64,000 bases of DNA, from the NCBI GenBank assembly GCA_965263205.1, contig CBDHHF010000014.1:62001-126000 (forward strand), in the 5' to 3' direction. This DNA is from JBCCIM01 sp965263205. GTDB taxonomy: Bacteria; Bacteroidota; Rhodothermia; Rhodothermales; JAHQVL01. Under the pieces are notes generated by a model. It had not been told where the DNA came from, searched no databases, and saw only the letters and a list, made by a program, of their open reading frames with translations. Within the stretch, counting starts at the first letter, position 1; every line of letters begins with the position of its first letter. Both the position numbers and the translations under genes were made by a program. This document shows, one piece after another, positions 7,938-16,140 of the stretch.

Positions 7938-9257
7938 CTAATCTTCGCGGGCCCATCCATCGCGCGGATCTGCAACAGCCCATACCGCACCGTTGTTTTC
8001 AACGCTAGTAAACATAGGAATCCAGTCTGCCGGCCCCTTCGACTCCGTCAAAATCTCGTACCGACGCAACGCCAAAATCGGCTCCATCGGATTGATCATT
8101 ACAGGGCAGGCTTCTACACATGCCTGGCACGTTGTGCATGCATGTAATTCTTCTGATGAGATATAATCAAACAGCGACTTTCCATCATCAAATGCTGCCA
8201 CATCCTGGCTTTCGGATGCAGATATCCCGCGTGCCACTTCATCGGTTCGGTCGCGGATATCCATCATAATTTTCCGGGGCGACAGCTTTTTACCTGTCAG
8301 ATTAGCAGGGCACTGCTCCGTACAGCGGCCACATTCCGTGCAGGAATATGCATCCAGCAGATTTTTCCAGCTCAAGCCAGTAATATCTTTTGCCCCAAAC
8401 TCTGGCAGTTCAGCGCCCATGTCTACTTCACTTTCCTCAACAAGCCCCATCATGCTTTTGACTTCGTTCATGATTTCGGGCATGTTCTCCATTTCACCAC
8501 GTGGCTTCAGCCGGCTGTAGTACACATTGAAGAAGGCAAGCACGATATGTAAGTGCTTTGAAATTGGCAGATAGTTCAGGAAAGCCAACACCGTGAGAAT
8601 GTGTAGCCACCATCCAAAACGCTCAACCATCACCAGGCTTTCTTGAGAAAGCCCCCCAAACAACATCGGGCCAAGCCAGCTGCTTACGGCCAGTGTACCC
8701 GTATCAGGATAATGGGCGGGATCAAGCTTTTGCAGTAATACATCTGCACCGTTCATGCATACGATACCAGCAATGAGGACCAGTTCGCCTACAAGAATCA
8801 GCACCCCGTCGCGGGCCGGCCAGCCTTGCATTTCAGGCTTGGTAAAGCGCGCCGGCTTCACCAGTGTGCGGCGGAGCAGGAAGATGATCGTAGCAAAAAA
8901 TGCGAAGAATGTCAGCACTTCGATGGTGCTGATCACAAAGGTGTAGAATCCACCAAGCGCTGGCGCAAACGCCCGGTGTGCGCCTGTAATACCATCAAAG
9001 AAAATCTCCAGCAACTCAATCTGCGTGATCAGAAACGCCGCATAGATGGAGAAGTGCATCAACGCCGGCCCCCACTGCTTGAACATTTTCTTCTGACCAA
9101 ACGCGATAAGCAAGACGTTTTTGATCCGCTCGCCAGTGTCTCCCGAAATCTCCTCAGGCGTGCCGAGAGCTATTTTCTTTTTGATTTGCAAAAACTGCCA
9201 GGCGGCAAAAACAAGCGCCCCACCGGCAATTACGATAAATAGAATTTGTTGAATCAT
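7938..9257 (-). CDS. Membrane Fe-S quinone oxidoreductase subunit, EtfD-like N-terminal half
   Basis: I start at the ATG at 9257 (MIQQILFIVIAGG); a TTG at 9272 would add five residues. The ~439-residue protein has about six membrane segments resembling NarI/HdrE cytochrome-type subunits, followed by a ferredoxin-like region with two [4Fe-4S] motifs, CTECGRCTEQCP (~305) and CTTCQACVEACP (~378). The next gene, 28 bp on, supplies the CCG domains normally joined to such a membrane part. The two chains would pass electrons from ETF through cubane clusters and haem or quinone sites to menaquinone. Several His in the membrane part could bind haem b; this is not proven. Confidence 0.88.
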   Translation of the reverse strand: MIQQILFIVIAGGALVFAAWQFLQIKKKIALGTPEEISGDTGERIKNVLLIAFGQKKMFKQWGPALMHFSIYAAFLITQIELLEIFFDGITGAHRAFAPALGGFYTFVISTIEVLTFFAFFATIIFLLRRTLVKPARFTKPEMQGWPARDGVLILVGELVLIAGIVCMNGADVLLQKLDPAHYPDTGTLAVSSWLGPMLFGGLSQESLVMVERFGWWLHILTVLAFLNYLPISKHLHIVLAFFNVYYSRLKPRGEMENMPEIMNEVKSMMGLVEESEVDMGAELPEFGAKDITGLSWKNLLDAYSCTECGRCTEQCPANLTGKKLSPRKIMMDIRDRTDEVARGISASESQDVAAFDDGKSLFDYISSEELHACTTCQACVEACPVMINPMEPILALRRYEILTESKGPADWIPMFTSVENNGAVWAVADPRDGWARED

Positions 9258-9536
9258 CACAACACCCGTCAACCGTCAGCAACTGAGGACCCGCGTCCTA
9301 CGCACCATCCGGTGGATTGATCATACTGCCTAGTTGATATTGTAGATACCGCACGTTTAAAAATCGGCGCAGCACACGTTTTTCCCTGAAAGCAACCCAT
9401 GGCCGGCCCGTCAGATCCAATCTGATGAAAGTTAGAAAAATACATAAGCCGGTATATTTTTGTAGTAGCATGAAAGTAGCATTTTACGTATTTCTTTCCC
9501 ACTCAGCCATAATTATTCACCATTCCTGAAAGGAGT

Positions 9537-10409
9537 ATGTTTGGCGGCATTGAAGCTGGAGGCACCAAGTTTGTCTGCGCAGTAGGTAATGGTCCCGATG
9601 AATTGAAAGAAGTTGTACGCTTCCCAACCACATCCCCGGAAGAAACGATCGGGCGGGCCATAGACTTTTTTAGCAAATACAATGATGAACTGGCGGCCAT
9701 TGGCATCGCCTCGTTCGGCCCTGTTGATCCCAATCCCAAATCGCCTACCTACGGCTACATCACCAGCACGCCAAAACCGGGCTGGGCCAATACGGACCTC
9801 GCCGGCGAAATCCACAAAGCCCTAAACCAACCGTTTGTCTTTGACACGGATGTAAACGGAGCTGCGCTGGGTGAATATAAATGGGGCGCAGGGCGCGATG
9901 TGGATTCTGTGCTCTACCTGACCGTAGGTACAGGTATCGGCGGGGGTGCCATTTTAAATGGCCAGCGCTTGCATGGATTGCTACACCCCGAAATGGGCCA
10001 CCTGATGGTCCCGCGTGCACCAGGCGATACGTTTCCCGGCATTTGTCCCTACCATGGCGATTGCCTGGAGGGTATGGCCACGGGACCAGCGCTGAAAGCG
10101 CGTTGGGGTACCTCTGCAGAGAATCTACCACCTGATCATGAAGCCTGGGACATCGAAGCCTGGTACCTCGCGATGGCATTGGTGAACTACATTCTGATTC
10201 TCTCTCCACATCTCATCATAATGGGTGGTGGCGTCATGGAGCAAAAGCAGCTCTTCCCCAAGATTCGCAAACTTGTGCAGGATAAGTTGAACGGTTACGT
10301 GGCTACGCCGGCTATCACAAGCGATATAAATACGTATATTGTACCGCCAGCCTTGGGCAATCAGGCCGGCGTACTTGGCTCTATTGCACTGGCCCAGGAA
10401 GCGCTCTAA
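9537..10409 (+). CDS. ROK-family sugar kinase, fructokinase type
   Basis: The 290-residue protein has the ATP-phosphate loop GGIEAGGTKFVCAVG at the N-terminus, the ROK core YLTVGTGIGGGAI (~130) and the zinc site HPEMGH with CPYHGDCLEG (~163-180), as in ScrK/GmuE fructokinases. It should phosphorylate fructose or a related hexose at C6 in the cytoplasm. AAAGGAG sits only one base from the ATG, an unusually short spacing, yet the family start (MFGGIEAGG) leaves no better choice. No sugar transporter or sucrose hydrolase lies next to it. The 264-bp gap upstream holds only promoter-type sequence. Confidence 0.9.
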   Translation: MFGGIEAGGTKFVCAVGNGPDELKEVVRFPTTSPEETIGRAIDFFSKYNDELAAIGIASFGPVDPNPKSPTYGYITSTPKPGWANTDLAGEIHKALNQPFVFDTDVNGAALGEYKWGAGRDVDSVLYLTVGTGIGGGAILNGQRLHGLLHPEMGHLMVPRAPGDTFPGICPYHGDCLEGMATGPALKARWGTSAENLPPDHEAWDIEAWYLAMALVNYILILSPHLIIMGGGVMEQKQLFPKIRKLVQDKLNGYVATPAITSDINTYIVPPALGNQAGVLGSIALAQEAL

Positions 10410-10571
10410 TGCGGCACACTACATGCGAATTTACCCGAGAAGGGAACGCATAATTTGTGTTCAGGGTATCTCTCCCCTACTTCACTCGCTGAAACACAAC
10501 GATTAACTGCGCAACGCATGGCATAGCGATACAATTACAGCATTTTTATAGTTGATGCCTGTCTTTCAGCC

Positions 10572-11963
10572 ATGATTCAAGAACAAAGTCGGTTCTACCA
10601 GCGCCTGCTGTTTTTTTGTGACGCAGCGCTTGTTATTGTAGGATGGATTACTGCGTACTTCATCAGGTTTGAGCTGCTTACCCCACCCGAATGGCTGCCG
10701 CTCGAACGTTATTTGAGCTTCCTCCCCTGGGTGTTGCTGATCACCATGATGGTGTTCACCTTCTCAGGGTTGTATGCGCCGGATCGCGCCCAACGCCTTA
10801 CCCGACTCATCTTTTCTGTTGCCAAATCTGTTGGTATTGTGCTGCTTTGCGTAGCAGCATCCCTTTCTTTTTACCGCGAGTTCTATTTCTCCCGGCTTCA
10901 CATGATTCTTTTTGGCGCCATCATGCCTACACTTATGATCGGGCTGCGCGTCATCACCTTTTACACCCTGTATCGGGCTCGGGTCAGCGGACGAAACGTG
11001 CGCAGGGTGTTGATCATTGGCGCTGGCAAGGCCGGCCGGCAACTCCAATCGTCTTTCAAGCAGTATCCCTGGATGGGCCTTGAAGTTGTTGGATTCCTGG
11101 ATGATGAGCGGCAAAACGAACCCGATGTACTCGGGACAACATCCACTGCGCTGCAGGTGGTTGATGATTTTGCAGAAAAAGAAACGCCGATCGACTACGT
11201 CTACATTGCACTCCCGCTCAAAGCGATCGAAAAAGTAACGCAAATTGTAGATGAGCTTTCCAGGAGACTTACACACGTATGCCTCGTCCCTGATCTATTC
11301 CAGTTCAACCTCCTCAATAGCCGCATCACAGATGTGGACGGCTTGCCGGTCCTTCATATCCTCGATGAAGCCCCGATGGAGTACAGACACTTTGTAAAAC
11401 GGGCCATCGATGTTGTATTCTCAAGCCTCTTTTTGCTGGTGATTTCACCTGTTTTACTGGTCATCGCAATCGTCGTCAAGCTTTCGTCACCCGGGCCGGT
11501 ATTCTACAAACAAGAACGCATGGGACTGAACGGACAGAAGTTTGATATCTTGAAGTTTAGAACGATGCCTGTAAATGCGGAGAATGCTTCGGGGCCCGTG
11601 TGGGCAAAAGCCGGCGAAAAACGTGCAACCCGCGCAGGTGCGTTTCTGCGCAGAACATCACTGGATGAACTCCCGCAATTTCTGAATGTGCTGAAAGGCG
11701 ATATGTCCGTGGTAGGCCCGCGCCCCGAGCGCCCCGTGTTTATTGAGAACTTCAAACAGCAAGTCCCCCGCTACATGTTGCGCCACAAAATGAAAGCCGG
11801 CATCACCGGCTGGGCCCAAATCAACGGCTGGCGCGGCAACACATCCATTGAAAAGCGCATTGAATACGACCTGTATTACATCCAGAACTGGTCCATCAAG
11901 CTGGATCTGAAGATTATGTGGTTGACCCTCTGGAAAGGATTCGTGAGCGAAAACGCGTACTAG
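10572..11963 (+). CDS. Undecaprenyl-phosphate glycosyl-1-phosphate transferase (WcaJ/WbaP type)
   Basis: The 463-residue inner-membrane enzyme has four N-terminal membrane helices (~10-130), a nucleotide-binding-like middle (VLIIGAGKAGRQL, ~150), a further hydrophobic helix (SSLFLLVISPVLLVIAIVV) and the catalytic bacterial sugar transferase domain. Motifs are KFRTMP, RRTSLDELPQFLNVLKGDMS, VGPRPE and GITGWAQINGWRGN. It transfers a sugar-1-phosphate from a nucleotide sugar to undecaprenyl phosphate, starting exopolysaccharide or O-antigen units. It is not within a polysaccharide cluster here; only the ROK kinase precedes it. A strong terminator follows at once. Confidence 0.93.
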   Translation: MIQEQSRFYQRLLFFCDAALVIVGWITAYFIRFELLTPPEWLPLERYLSFLPWVLLITMMVFTFSGLYAPDRAQRLTRLIFSVAKSVGIVLLCVAASLSFYREFYFSRLHMILFGAIMPTLMIGLRVITFYTLYRARVSGRNVRRVLIIGAGKAGRQLQSSFKQYPWMGLEVVGFLDDERQNEPDVLGTTSTALQVVDDFAEKETPIDYVYIALPLKAIEKVTQIVDELSRRLTHVCLVPDLFQFNLLNSRITDVDGLPVLHILDEAPMEYRHFVKRAIDVVFSSLFLLVISPVLLVIAIVVKLSSPGPVFYKQERMGLNGQKFDILKFRTMPVNAENASGPVWAKAGEKRATRAGAFLRRTSLDELPQFLNVLKGDMSVVGPRPERPVFIENFKQQVPRYMLRHKMKAGITGWAQINGWRGNTSIEKRIEYDLYYIQNWSIKLDLKIMWLTLWKGFVSENAY

Positions 11964-11967
11964 GTAC

Positions 11968-12001
11968 AAACAAATCAATCCGACTGGATTGATTTGTTTT
12001 T
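11968..12001 (+). terminator. Terminator after the glycosyl-phosphate transferase
   Basis: AAACAAATCAATCC (11968-11981) pairs with GGATTGATTTGTTT (11986-11999) around a four-base loop, followed by T residues. It starts 4 bases after the stop codon. Confidence 0.85.
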
Positions 12002-12076
12002 GGTTGAAGGTTGCAGGTTAAAGGTTTAAAGTTCACGGATTATAGCCTTCGACATTCGAAATTCCTTGCTCGATAT
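12002..12076. repeat. Degenerate 7-bp-period repeats before the MITE
   Basis: From 12002 the sequence reads GGTTGAA, GGTTGCA, GGTTAAA, GGTTTAA, AGTTC. From 12053 a second array reads TTCGACA, TTCGAAA, TTCCTTG, CTCGATA. The second array resumes after the inserted element (CTCGATA, TTCGATA, TTCAAAG from 12429), so the element split an older heptad repeat. Confidence 0.75.
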
Positions 12077-12425
12077 CAGGGGTGTTCAGAAAAATAGTAG
12101 CTAGCAAAGATGCATTCGTTTTAAGCAAATTAGCGCGCGGACGTCCACCAAATGCGTGGCGATGTGTGGTGGATGCTTTTATCGAAGCGTTTTCCTGAAT
12201 AAAATTCAGGAGGATCTGCGCGAAAGGAGATAAAAGCGCGCGTTTTATTTGGTGGTGCCCTTTTCTTTGGTTCGTTTCTTTTGGGGCCCTGTTTTGTTTT
12301 CGGGTAAAAGAAATGAACGAACGCAGTCTCTACAATGGAGCAGTTGCTTGCTGCACAAGATGCGGATCTCTTGCTGGAATGGCCATGAGCGCCAACATTG
12401 GATAAAAATTTTTTCTGAACACCCC
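12077..12425. mobile_element. MITE-like non-coding element, 349 bp
   Basis: The ends carry 16-bp perfect inverted repeats, GGGGTGTTCAGAAAAA at 12079-12094 and its complement at 12410-12425. The flanking sequence CCTTGCTCGATAT occurs at 12064-12076 and again at 12424-12436, which looks like a target duplication of 11-13 bp. Removing the element and one copy rebuilds an unbroken heptad repeat, good evidence for insertion. There is no transposase frame. The inside holds a small hairpin (CCTGAATAAAATTCAGG) and a purine/pyrimidine-skewed tract around 12255-12320. A frame at 12130-12453 reads through both ends and is not believed. A transposase elsewhere would have to move it. Confidence 0.7.
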
Positions 12426-12466
12426 TTGCTCGATATTCGATATTCAAAGGCAATGTGCAAGCCTAC

Positions 12467-12498
12467 CAGAGATCCTTCGCAGGGCTCAGGATGACGGG
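12467..12498. repeat. REP-like hairpin
   Basis: ATCCT and AGGAT pair around TCGCAGGGCTC, followed by GACGGG. The sequence resembles the short palindromic intergenic repeats seen in many bacterial genomes. It lies directly after the MITE-split heptad array. Confidence 0.5.
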
Positions 12499-12511
12499 AT
12501 TAGAGCAGATC

Positions 12512-12566
12512 AGCAATCCGCAATCCACATTCAGCAATCCAGCAATCACAAAGAATCCGCAATCCC
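12512..12566. repeat. GCAATCC heptad array
   Basis: Seven-base units GCAATCC, GCAATCC, ACATTCA, GCAATCC and later GCAATCA, GCAATCC run through the gap before the ABC-F gene, with one or two slips in phase. They are AT-neutral and non-coding. This is another member of the 7-bp-period repeats of this window. Confidence 0.65.
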
Positions 12567-12636
12567 TCAGGATCGACTCCTTTACTTGGCGATATAACAG
12601 CCCATCCGACACTGGTAATCGATTTAGGCTTCTGCA

Positions 12637-14664
12637 TTGATTCAACTCACCAACGTTTCGCTGGCATTTGGTGGTCAGCAAATCCTTGATAGTCTGACGT
12701 GGACAATTAAGTCCAATCAATCTATTGGACTCATAGGCCCCAATGGCGCGGGAAAGTCTACGTTGTTGCGGGCCCTGGCCGGCCGGCAGGATATTGACGA
12801 CGGTAACATCGCCATCACAGGGGGACACACCATCGGTTACCTGGAGCAGAACGTGCAGGAAATGCCATCGGATCGTTCGATCAAAGAAGAGGCGCTCCAC
12901 GCATTTGCAGAAGTCCTGTCGTTACAGGCAGAGGAAGTGCGTATTACGCAAGAACTGGATACCCGCGATGACCACGAGGATCCAGCCTACCAGCGGCTCC
13001 TGGGAGAACTGCAATCGATTCACGATCAACTGCTATCCCACGAAGCACACCGAATCGAAGACCAGACCGAAGCCATTCTGACAGGGCTAGGGTTTGACGC
13101 AGAGGACCTGGATCGGCCACTCCAAACGTTTTCCGGGGGCTGGCGTATGCGCGTGGCGCTTGCAAAGCTGCTGCTTCAAAAGCCCAATTTTTTGCTCCTT
13201 GATGAGCCAACCAACCACCTCGACATCGACAGCATTGACTGGCTGGAACGGTACCTCAAGTCGTACAGCGGCACGGTGGTGATTGTATCACACGATCGCT
13301 ATTTCCTTGACCGGATGGTCTCTACAACAGCGGAACTGTACAGCGGCAACATTACTGAATACGCCGGCAACTACACATTTTATCTGCAAGACCGCGTAGC
13401 ACGCAGAGAATTGCAGCGCGCCTCATACGAGAATCAGCAAAAACACATTGCAGAAACCGAGCGGTTCATTACCCGCTTCCGTGCAAAGGCAAGTAAAGCG
13501 CGTCAGGTACAGAGTCGCGTAAAAATGCTCGAACGCCTGGAGCGGATTCCACCGCCCCCCGATGAGCAATCAGCTATTACCTTTCGTTTTCCCGAAGCAG
13601 AACCATCCGGGCGAACGGTATTGGAGCTTTCTACCTTTTCCAAACACTACGACACCGACGAAGGCCGCATCCAGGTATTTGACAAAACACGGCCCATTGC
13701 TATCGAGCGTGGTGACAAAATTGCGTTGACAGGAAAAAACGGCGCCGGCAAATCGACGCTTGCCCGTATTATCAATGGCACCGAAGTGTTTGAAGGCGAC
13801 CGGACCCTTGGCTACAAAGTCAACCAGACCTTCTTCGCGCAGCACCAGGCAGATGCGCTAGACCTCAAACATACGCTACTCGATGCCATGCACGAGGTCT
13901 CGCGCGGCCATAGCGAAACCGAATTGCGTACGGTCCTGGGCGCCTTCTTATTCACGGGTGATGACGTATTCAAACCTGTTGGCGTGCTTTCGGGCGGCGA
14001 GAAAAGCCGCGTCGCATTAGCACGAACCCTGCTTGTGCCGGCGAACTTCCTGATTCTCGATGAGCCGACCAACCACCTCGACATTCAGTCTATCAATGTC
14101 CTCATCGAAGCCCTGCAACAATACAACGGCAGCTTCATCGTCGTAAGCCACGATCGCCACTTCCTGGATCAGATTGTAAACAAAGTATGGCGCGTAGAAG
14201 ACGGCGGTGTACGTGAATACATCGGCAACTACACCGATTACCAATGGCAGATCGAACACGGTACCGCAAGCAAGCAGCAACATGCTGCCGCAACTAAAAC
14301 CGTAGAACAGAAAGAAGCGTCGAAAAAGCGTTCAGGTGGCCCCAAAACCAAAGAGCAAAAACGGCGCGAAGCTGAGGAGCGAAATTTGCGTTATCAGGCA
14401 GCCTTGCAGAATGCCGACATTGAGGGTTCTTACACTACCCCATCTCAACTCAAAAAGGCACACGCATCGCTGGAATTTACCATAGAAACCAAAGAGGCTG
14501 CGTTGAAACAGTTGGAGGCCGACCTGGCAAATCCCGACCTTTATAATGACCAGGAAAAAGCGACAGAAATGTCGACCAACTACCAGATGCTAAAAGACGA
14601 GCTGGCAGCCATGTACACGGAGTGGGAGCAAATGGCTGAAGTATTGGCTGAAATCTCTGAATAA
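12637..14664 (+). CDS. ABC-F family ATPase (ribosome-associated, EttA/Uup/YdiF-like)
   Basis: The 675-residue soluble protein holds two ABC ATPase domains. Walker A motifs are GPNGAGKST (~36) and GKNGAGKST (~371), signatures FSGGWRMRVALA and LSGGEKSRVALA, and Walker B LLLDEPTNHLD and LILDEPTNHLD. The inter-domain linker (~240-320) is rich in Arg and Lys (RFRAKASKARQVQSR), and the C-terminus (~545-675) is a basic, coiled-coil extension. There is no membrane domain, so it acts on the ribosome rather than in transport. The start is TTG at 12637; no in-frame ATG fits the family start. The stop directly abuts the stop of the convergent sugar-binding gene with no gap. Confidence 0.93.
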   Translation: MIQLTNVSLAFGGQQILDSLTWTIKSNQSIGLIGPNGAGKSTLLRALAGRQDIDDGNIAITGGHTIGYLEQNVQEMPSDRSIKEEALHAFAEVLSLQAEEVRITQELDTRDDHEDPAYQRLLGELQSIHDQLLSHEAHRIEDQTEAILTGLGFDAEDLDRPLQTFSGGWRMRVALAKLLLQKPNFLLLDEPTNHLDIDSIDWLERYLKSYSGTVVIVSHDRYFLDRMVSTTAELYSGNITEYAGNYTFYLQDRVARRELQRASYENQQKHIAETERFITRFRAKASKARQVQSRVKMLERLERIPPPPDEQSAITFRFPEAEPSGRTVLELSTFSKHYDTDEGRIQVFDKTRPIAIERGDKIALTGKNGAGKSTLARIINGTEVFEGDRTLGYKVNQTFFAQHQADALDLKHTLLDAMHEVSRGHSETELRTVLGAFLFTGDDVFKPVGVLSGGEKSRVALARTLLVPANFLILDEPTNHLDIQSINVLIEALQQYNGSFIVVSHDRHFLDQIVNKVWRVEDGGVREYIGNYTDYQWQIEHGTASKQQHAAATKTVEQKEASKKRSGGPKTKEQKRREAEERNLRYQAALQNADIEGSYTTPSQLKKAHASLEFTIETKEAALKQLEADLANPDLYNDQEKATEMSTNYQMLKDELAAMYTEWEQMAEVLAEISE

Positions 14665-15636
14665 TCAGGGAGCCACAAGCGAGCTATCTTTTAAGGCATC
14701 TTCTATCCGATATAGTTCGGTTGGAATCAAAATTTCGGGTGGTACCTCTTCACCGTTTACATACTTCATGATGGTTTGCACGGTCGTTCGAGCAATTTTA
14801 TCGGGATATTGCACAGCGTCTCCGTAAATTTTGCCTTCGAGTACTGCCTGCCGGCCCTCGGGTTGTCCATCGACACTGATGACTACCACCTCATCTTCCC
14901 GGCCGGCTTCCTCAAGCGCTGCTACAGCACCCAATGCCGACGGGTCGTTGATGGCAAAAATACCTTTCAGATTGGGATGTGCTTGAAGCATATCCTGGGC
15001 TGCGCGATACGAAATCGCCTTCTCGGCACCACCGGGCAGGCGTGATACAACGTCGAGCTTGATTCCGGTAGCAGCTTCCTGTTCAGCCAACTCATCCATA
15101 AAACCGCGAGTACGCAAAATGACAGACTCTACTTCTGCAAAATCGAGGATACCAATTTCGCCACTTGCGCCAAGGCCTTCAACCATAGCTTTACCCGCAA
15201 CCCGGCCGGCCTGGTAGTTATCGGTAGCGATGTGTGAAACCACTTCTACGCCTTCGGCCAACACAGCGATATCGGCCGTGAATACAGGAATGCCGGCTTC
15301 ATTGGCTTCAGCGATGGACGTACCAATCGATTTTGAGTTGATCGGTGTCAAAACGATCACATCTACTCCCTGCACGATGAAGTCTGAGACCTGGTTTTTC
15401 TGTTTGCTGATGTCATAATCGCCAGAAACAACGACGGTCTTGTACCCAAACTTTTCAGCTTCATCTGCAATGGTTTCACCAAGGAGTTTGAAAAACGGAT
15501 TGGTGGCCGTCATGATGGAAACGCCAATGACAGGTTGCTCTGGCGTACCATCCTGCTCCTGGGCACAACCTCCCCCGATCAAAGGCATCAACAGAAAAAG
15601 AATAAAGAGAAGACGGGTACCTGAAAAAGATTGCAT
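14665..15636 (-). CDS. Sugar ABC transporter substrate-binding lipoprotein (RbsB family), orphan
   Basis: The 323-residue protein has a lipoprotein-type signal (LLFILFLLMPLIGGGC), with the Cys at residue 24 in a loose lipobox. It continues with a periplasmic-binding-protein fold: GVSIMTATNPFFKLLGE, DVIVLTPINSKSIG, GIPVFTADIAV, IATDNYQAGRVAGKAM, GIFAINDPSALGAVAAL and VISVDGQPEGRQAV. These are the ribose/autoinducer-2-type ligand residues. It would deliver a pentose or hexose to an ABC importer, or act as a sensor input. No permease or ATPase gene is nearby, so its partner is elsewhere or it is not a transporter part. Confidence 0.9.
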   Translation of the reverse strand: MQSFSGTRLLFILFLLMPLIGGGCAQEQDGTPEQPVIGVSIMTATNPFFKLLGETIADEAEKFGYKTVVVSGDYDISKQKNQVSDFIVQGVDVIVLTPINSKSIGTSIAEANEAGIPVFTADIAVLAEGVEVVSHIATDNYQAGRVAGKAMVEGLGASGEIGILDFAEVESVILRTRGFMDELAEQEAATGIKLDVVSRLPGGAEKAISYRAAQDMLQAHPNLKGIFAINDPSALGAVAALEEAGREDEVVVISVDGQPEGRQAVLEGKIYGDAVQYPDKIARTTVQTIMKYVNGEEVPPEILIPTELYRIEDALKDSSLVAP

Positions 15637-16140
15637 GACGGTACAAAGGAGGCTGATTAAGTGTCAATAGTGAGTGCAACGCGTACACAGTATCCTGAGA
15701 ATACAAAAATCGACACACATGTGGGTTTCAGGCTCGGGGTTTCGTGCTTCCGGGAGTTCGTACGTTCGAGTCGCGCAGTTTATGCTGAGGCATCTAAATG
15801 ACAGGGCGCTAATCTTTGAGGAACGAAAATCCGGAAGCACGAAACCCTGGAAGCACAAAAGGAAAAGAACTGTCGCTTGTAGTAAGCCTCCTAGCTAAAT
15901 GCACAGTATTCTGGACAACCGGCATACGCAAAAGGGAAGATTTACGTGTATTATAGACATGGCCTGCCATTTGTTAAGATGTGTCTGTAACGAATCGGGA
16001 TTATGTGTGCATCACGTGTATCCGTGTGTATTATTAACAGTCCTGCGGTGCAAACATCAACAGGAGGCCGTGGGTAACACCCCAGGTCCTGCAGCACAAA
16101 TAAGTACGATGCAATATATATCAGTGTAATTTATCCATTC
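15637..16140. repeat. Gap with a 17-bp inverted repeat (arms 15737-15753, 15831-15847)
   Basis: GGGTTTCGTGCTTCCGG at 15737-15753 has its exact reverse complement at 15831-15847, so the 77 bases between form a loop. GGAAGCAC recurs at 15849. The rest of this 504-bp gap shows no credible gene. Short frames such as 15674-15898 lack ribosome sites and family resemblance. The region may be a degraded small element or a folded leader RNA. Confidence 0.6.

Noticed and set aside
12130..12453. 107-codon ORF in the MITE-like element
   Set aside because: It runs out of the element through its inverted end into the repeat, so it is not a transposase or a natural gene.
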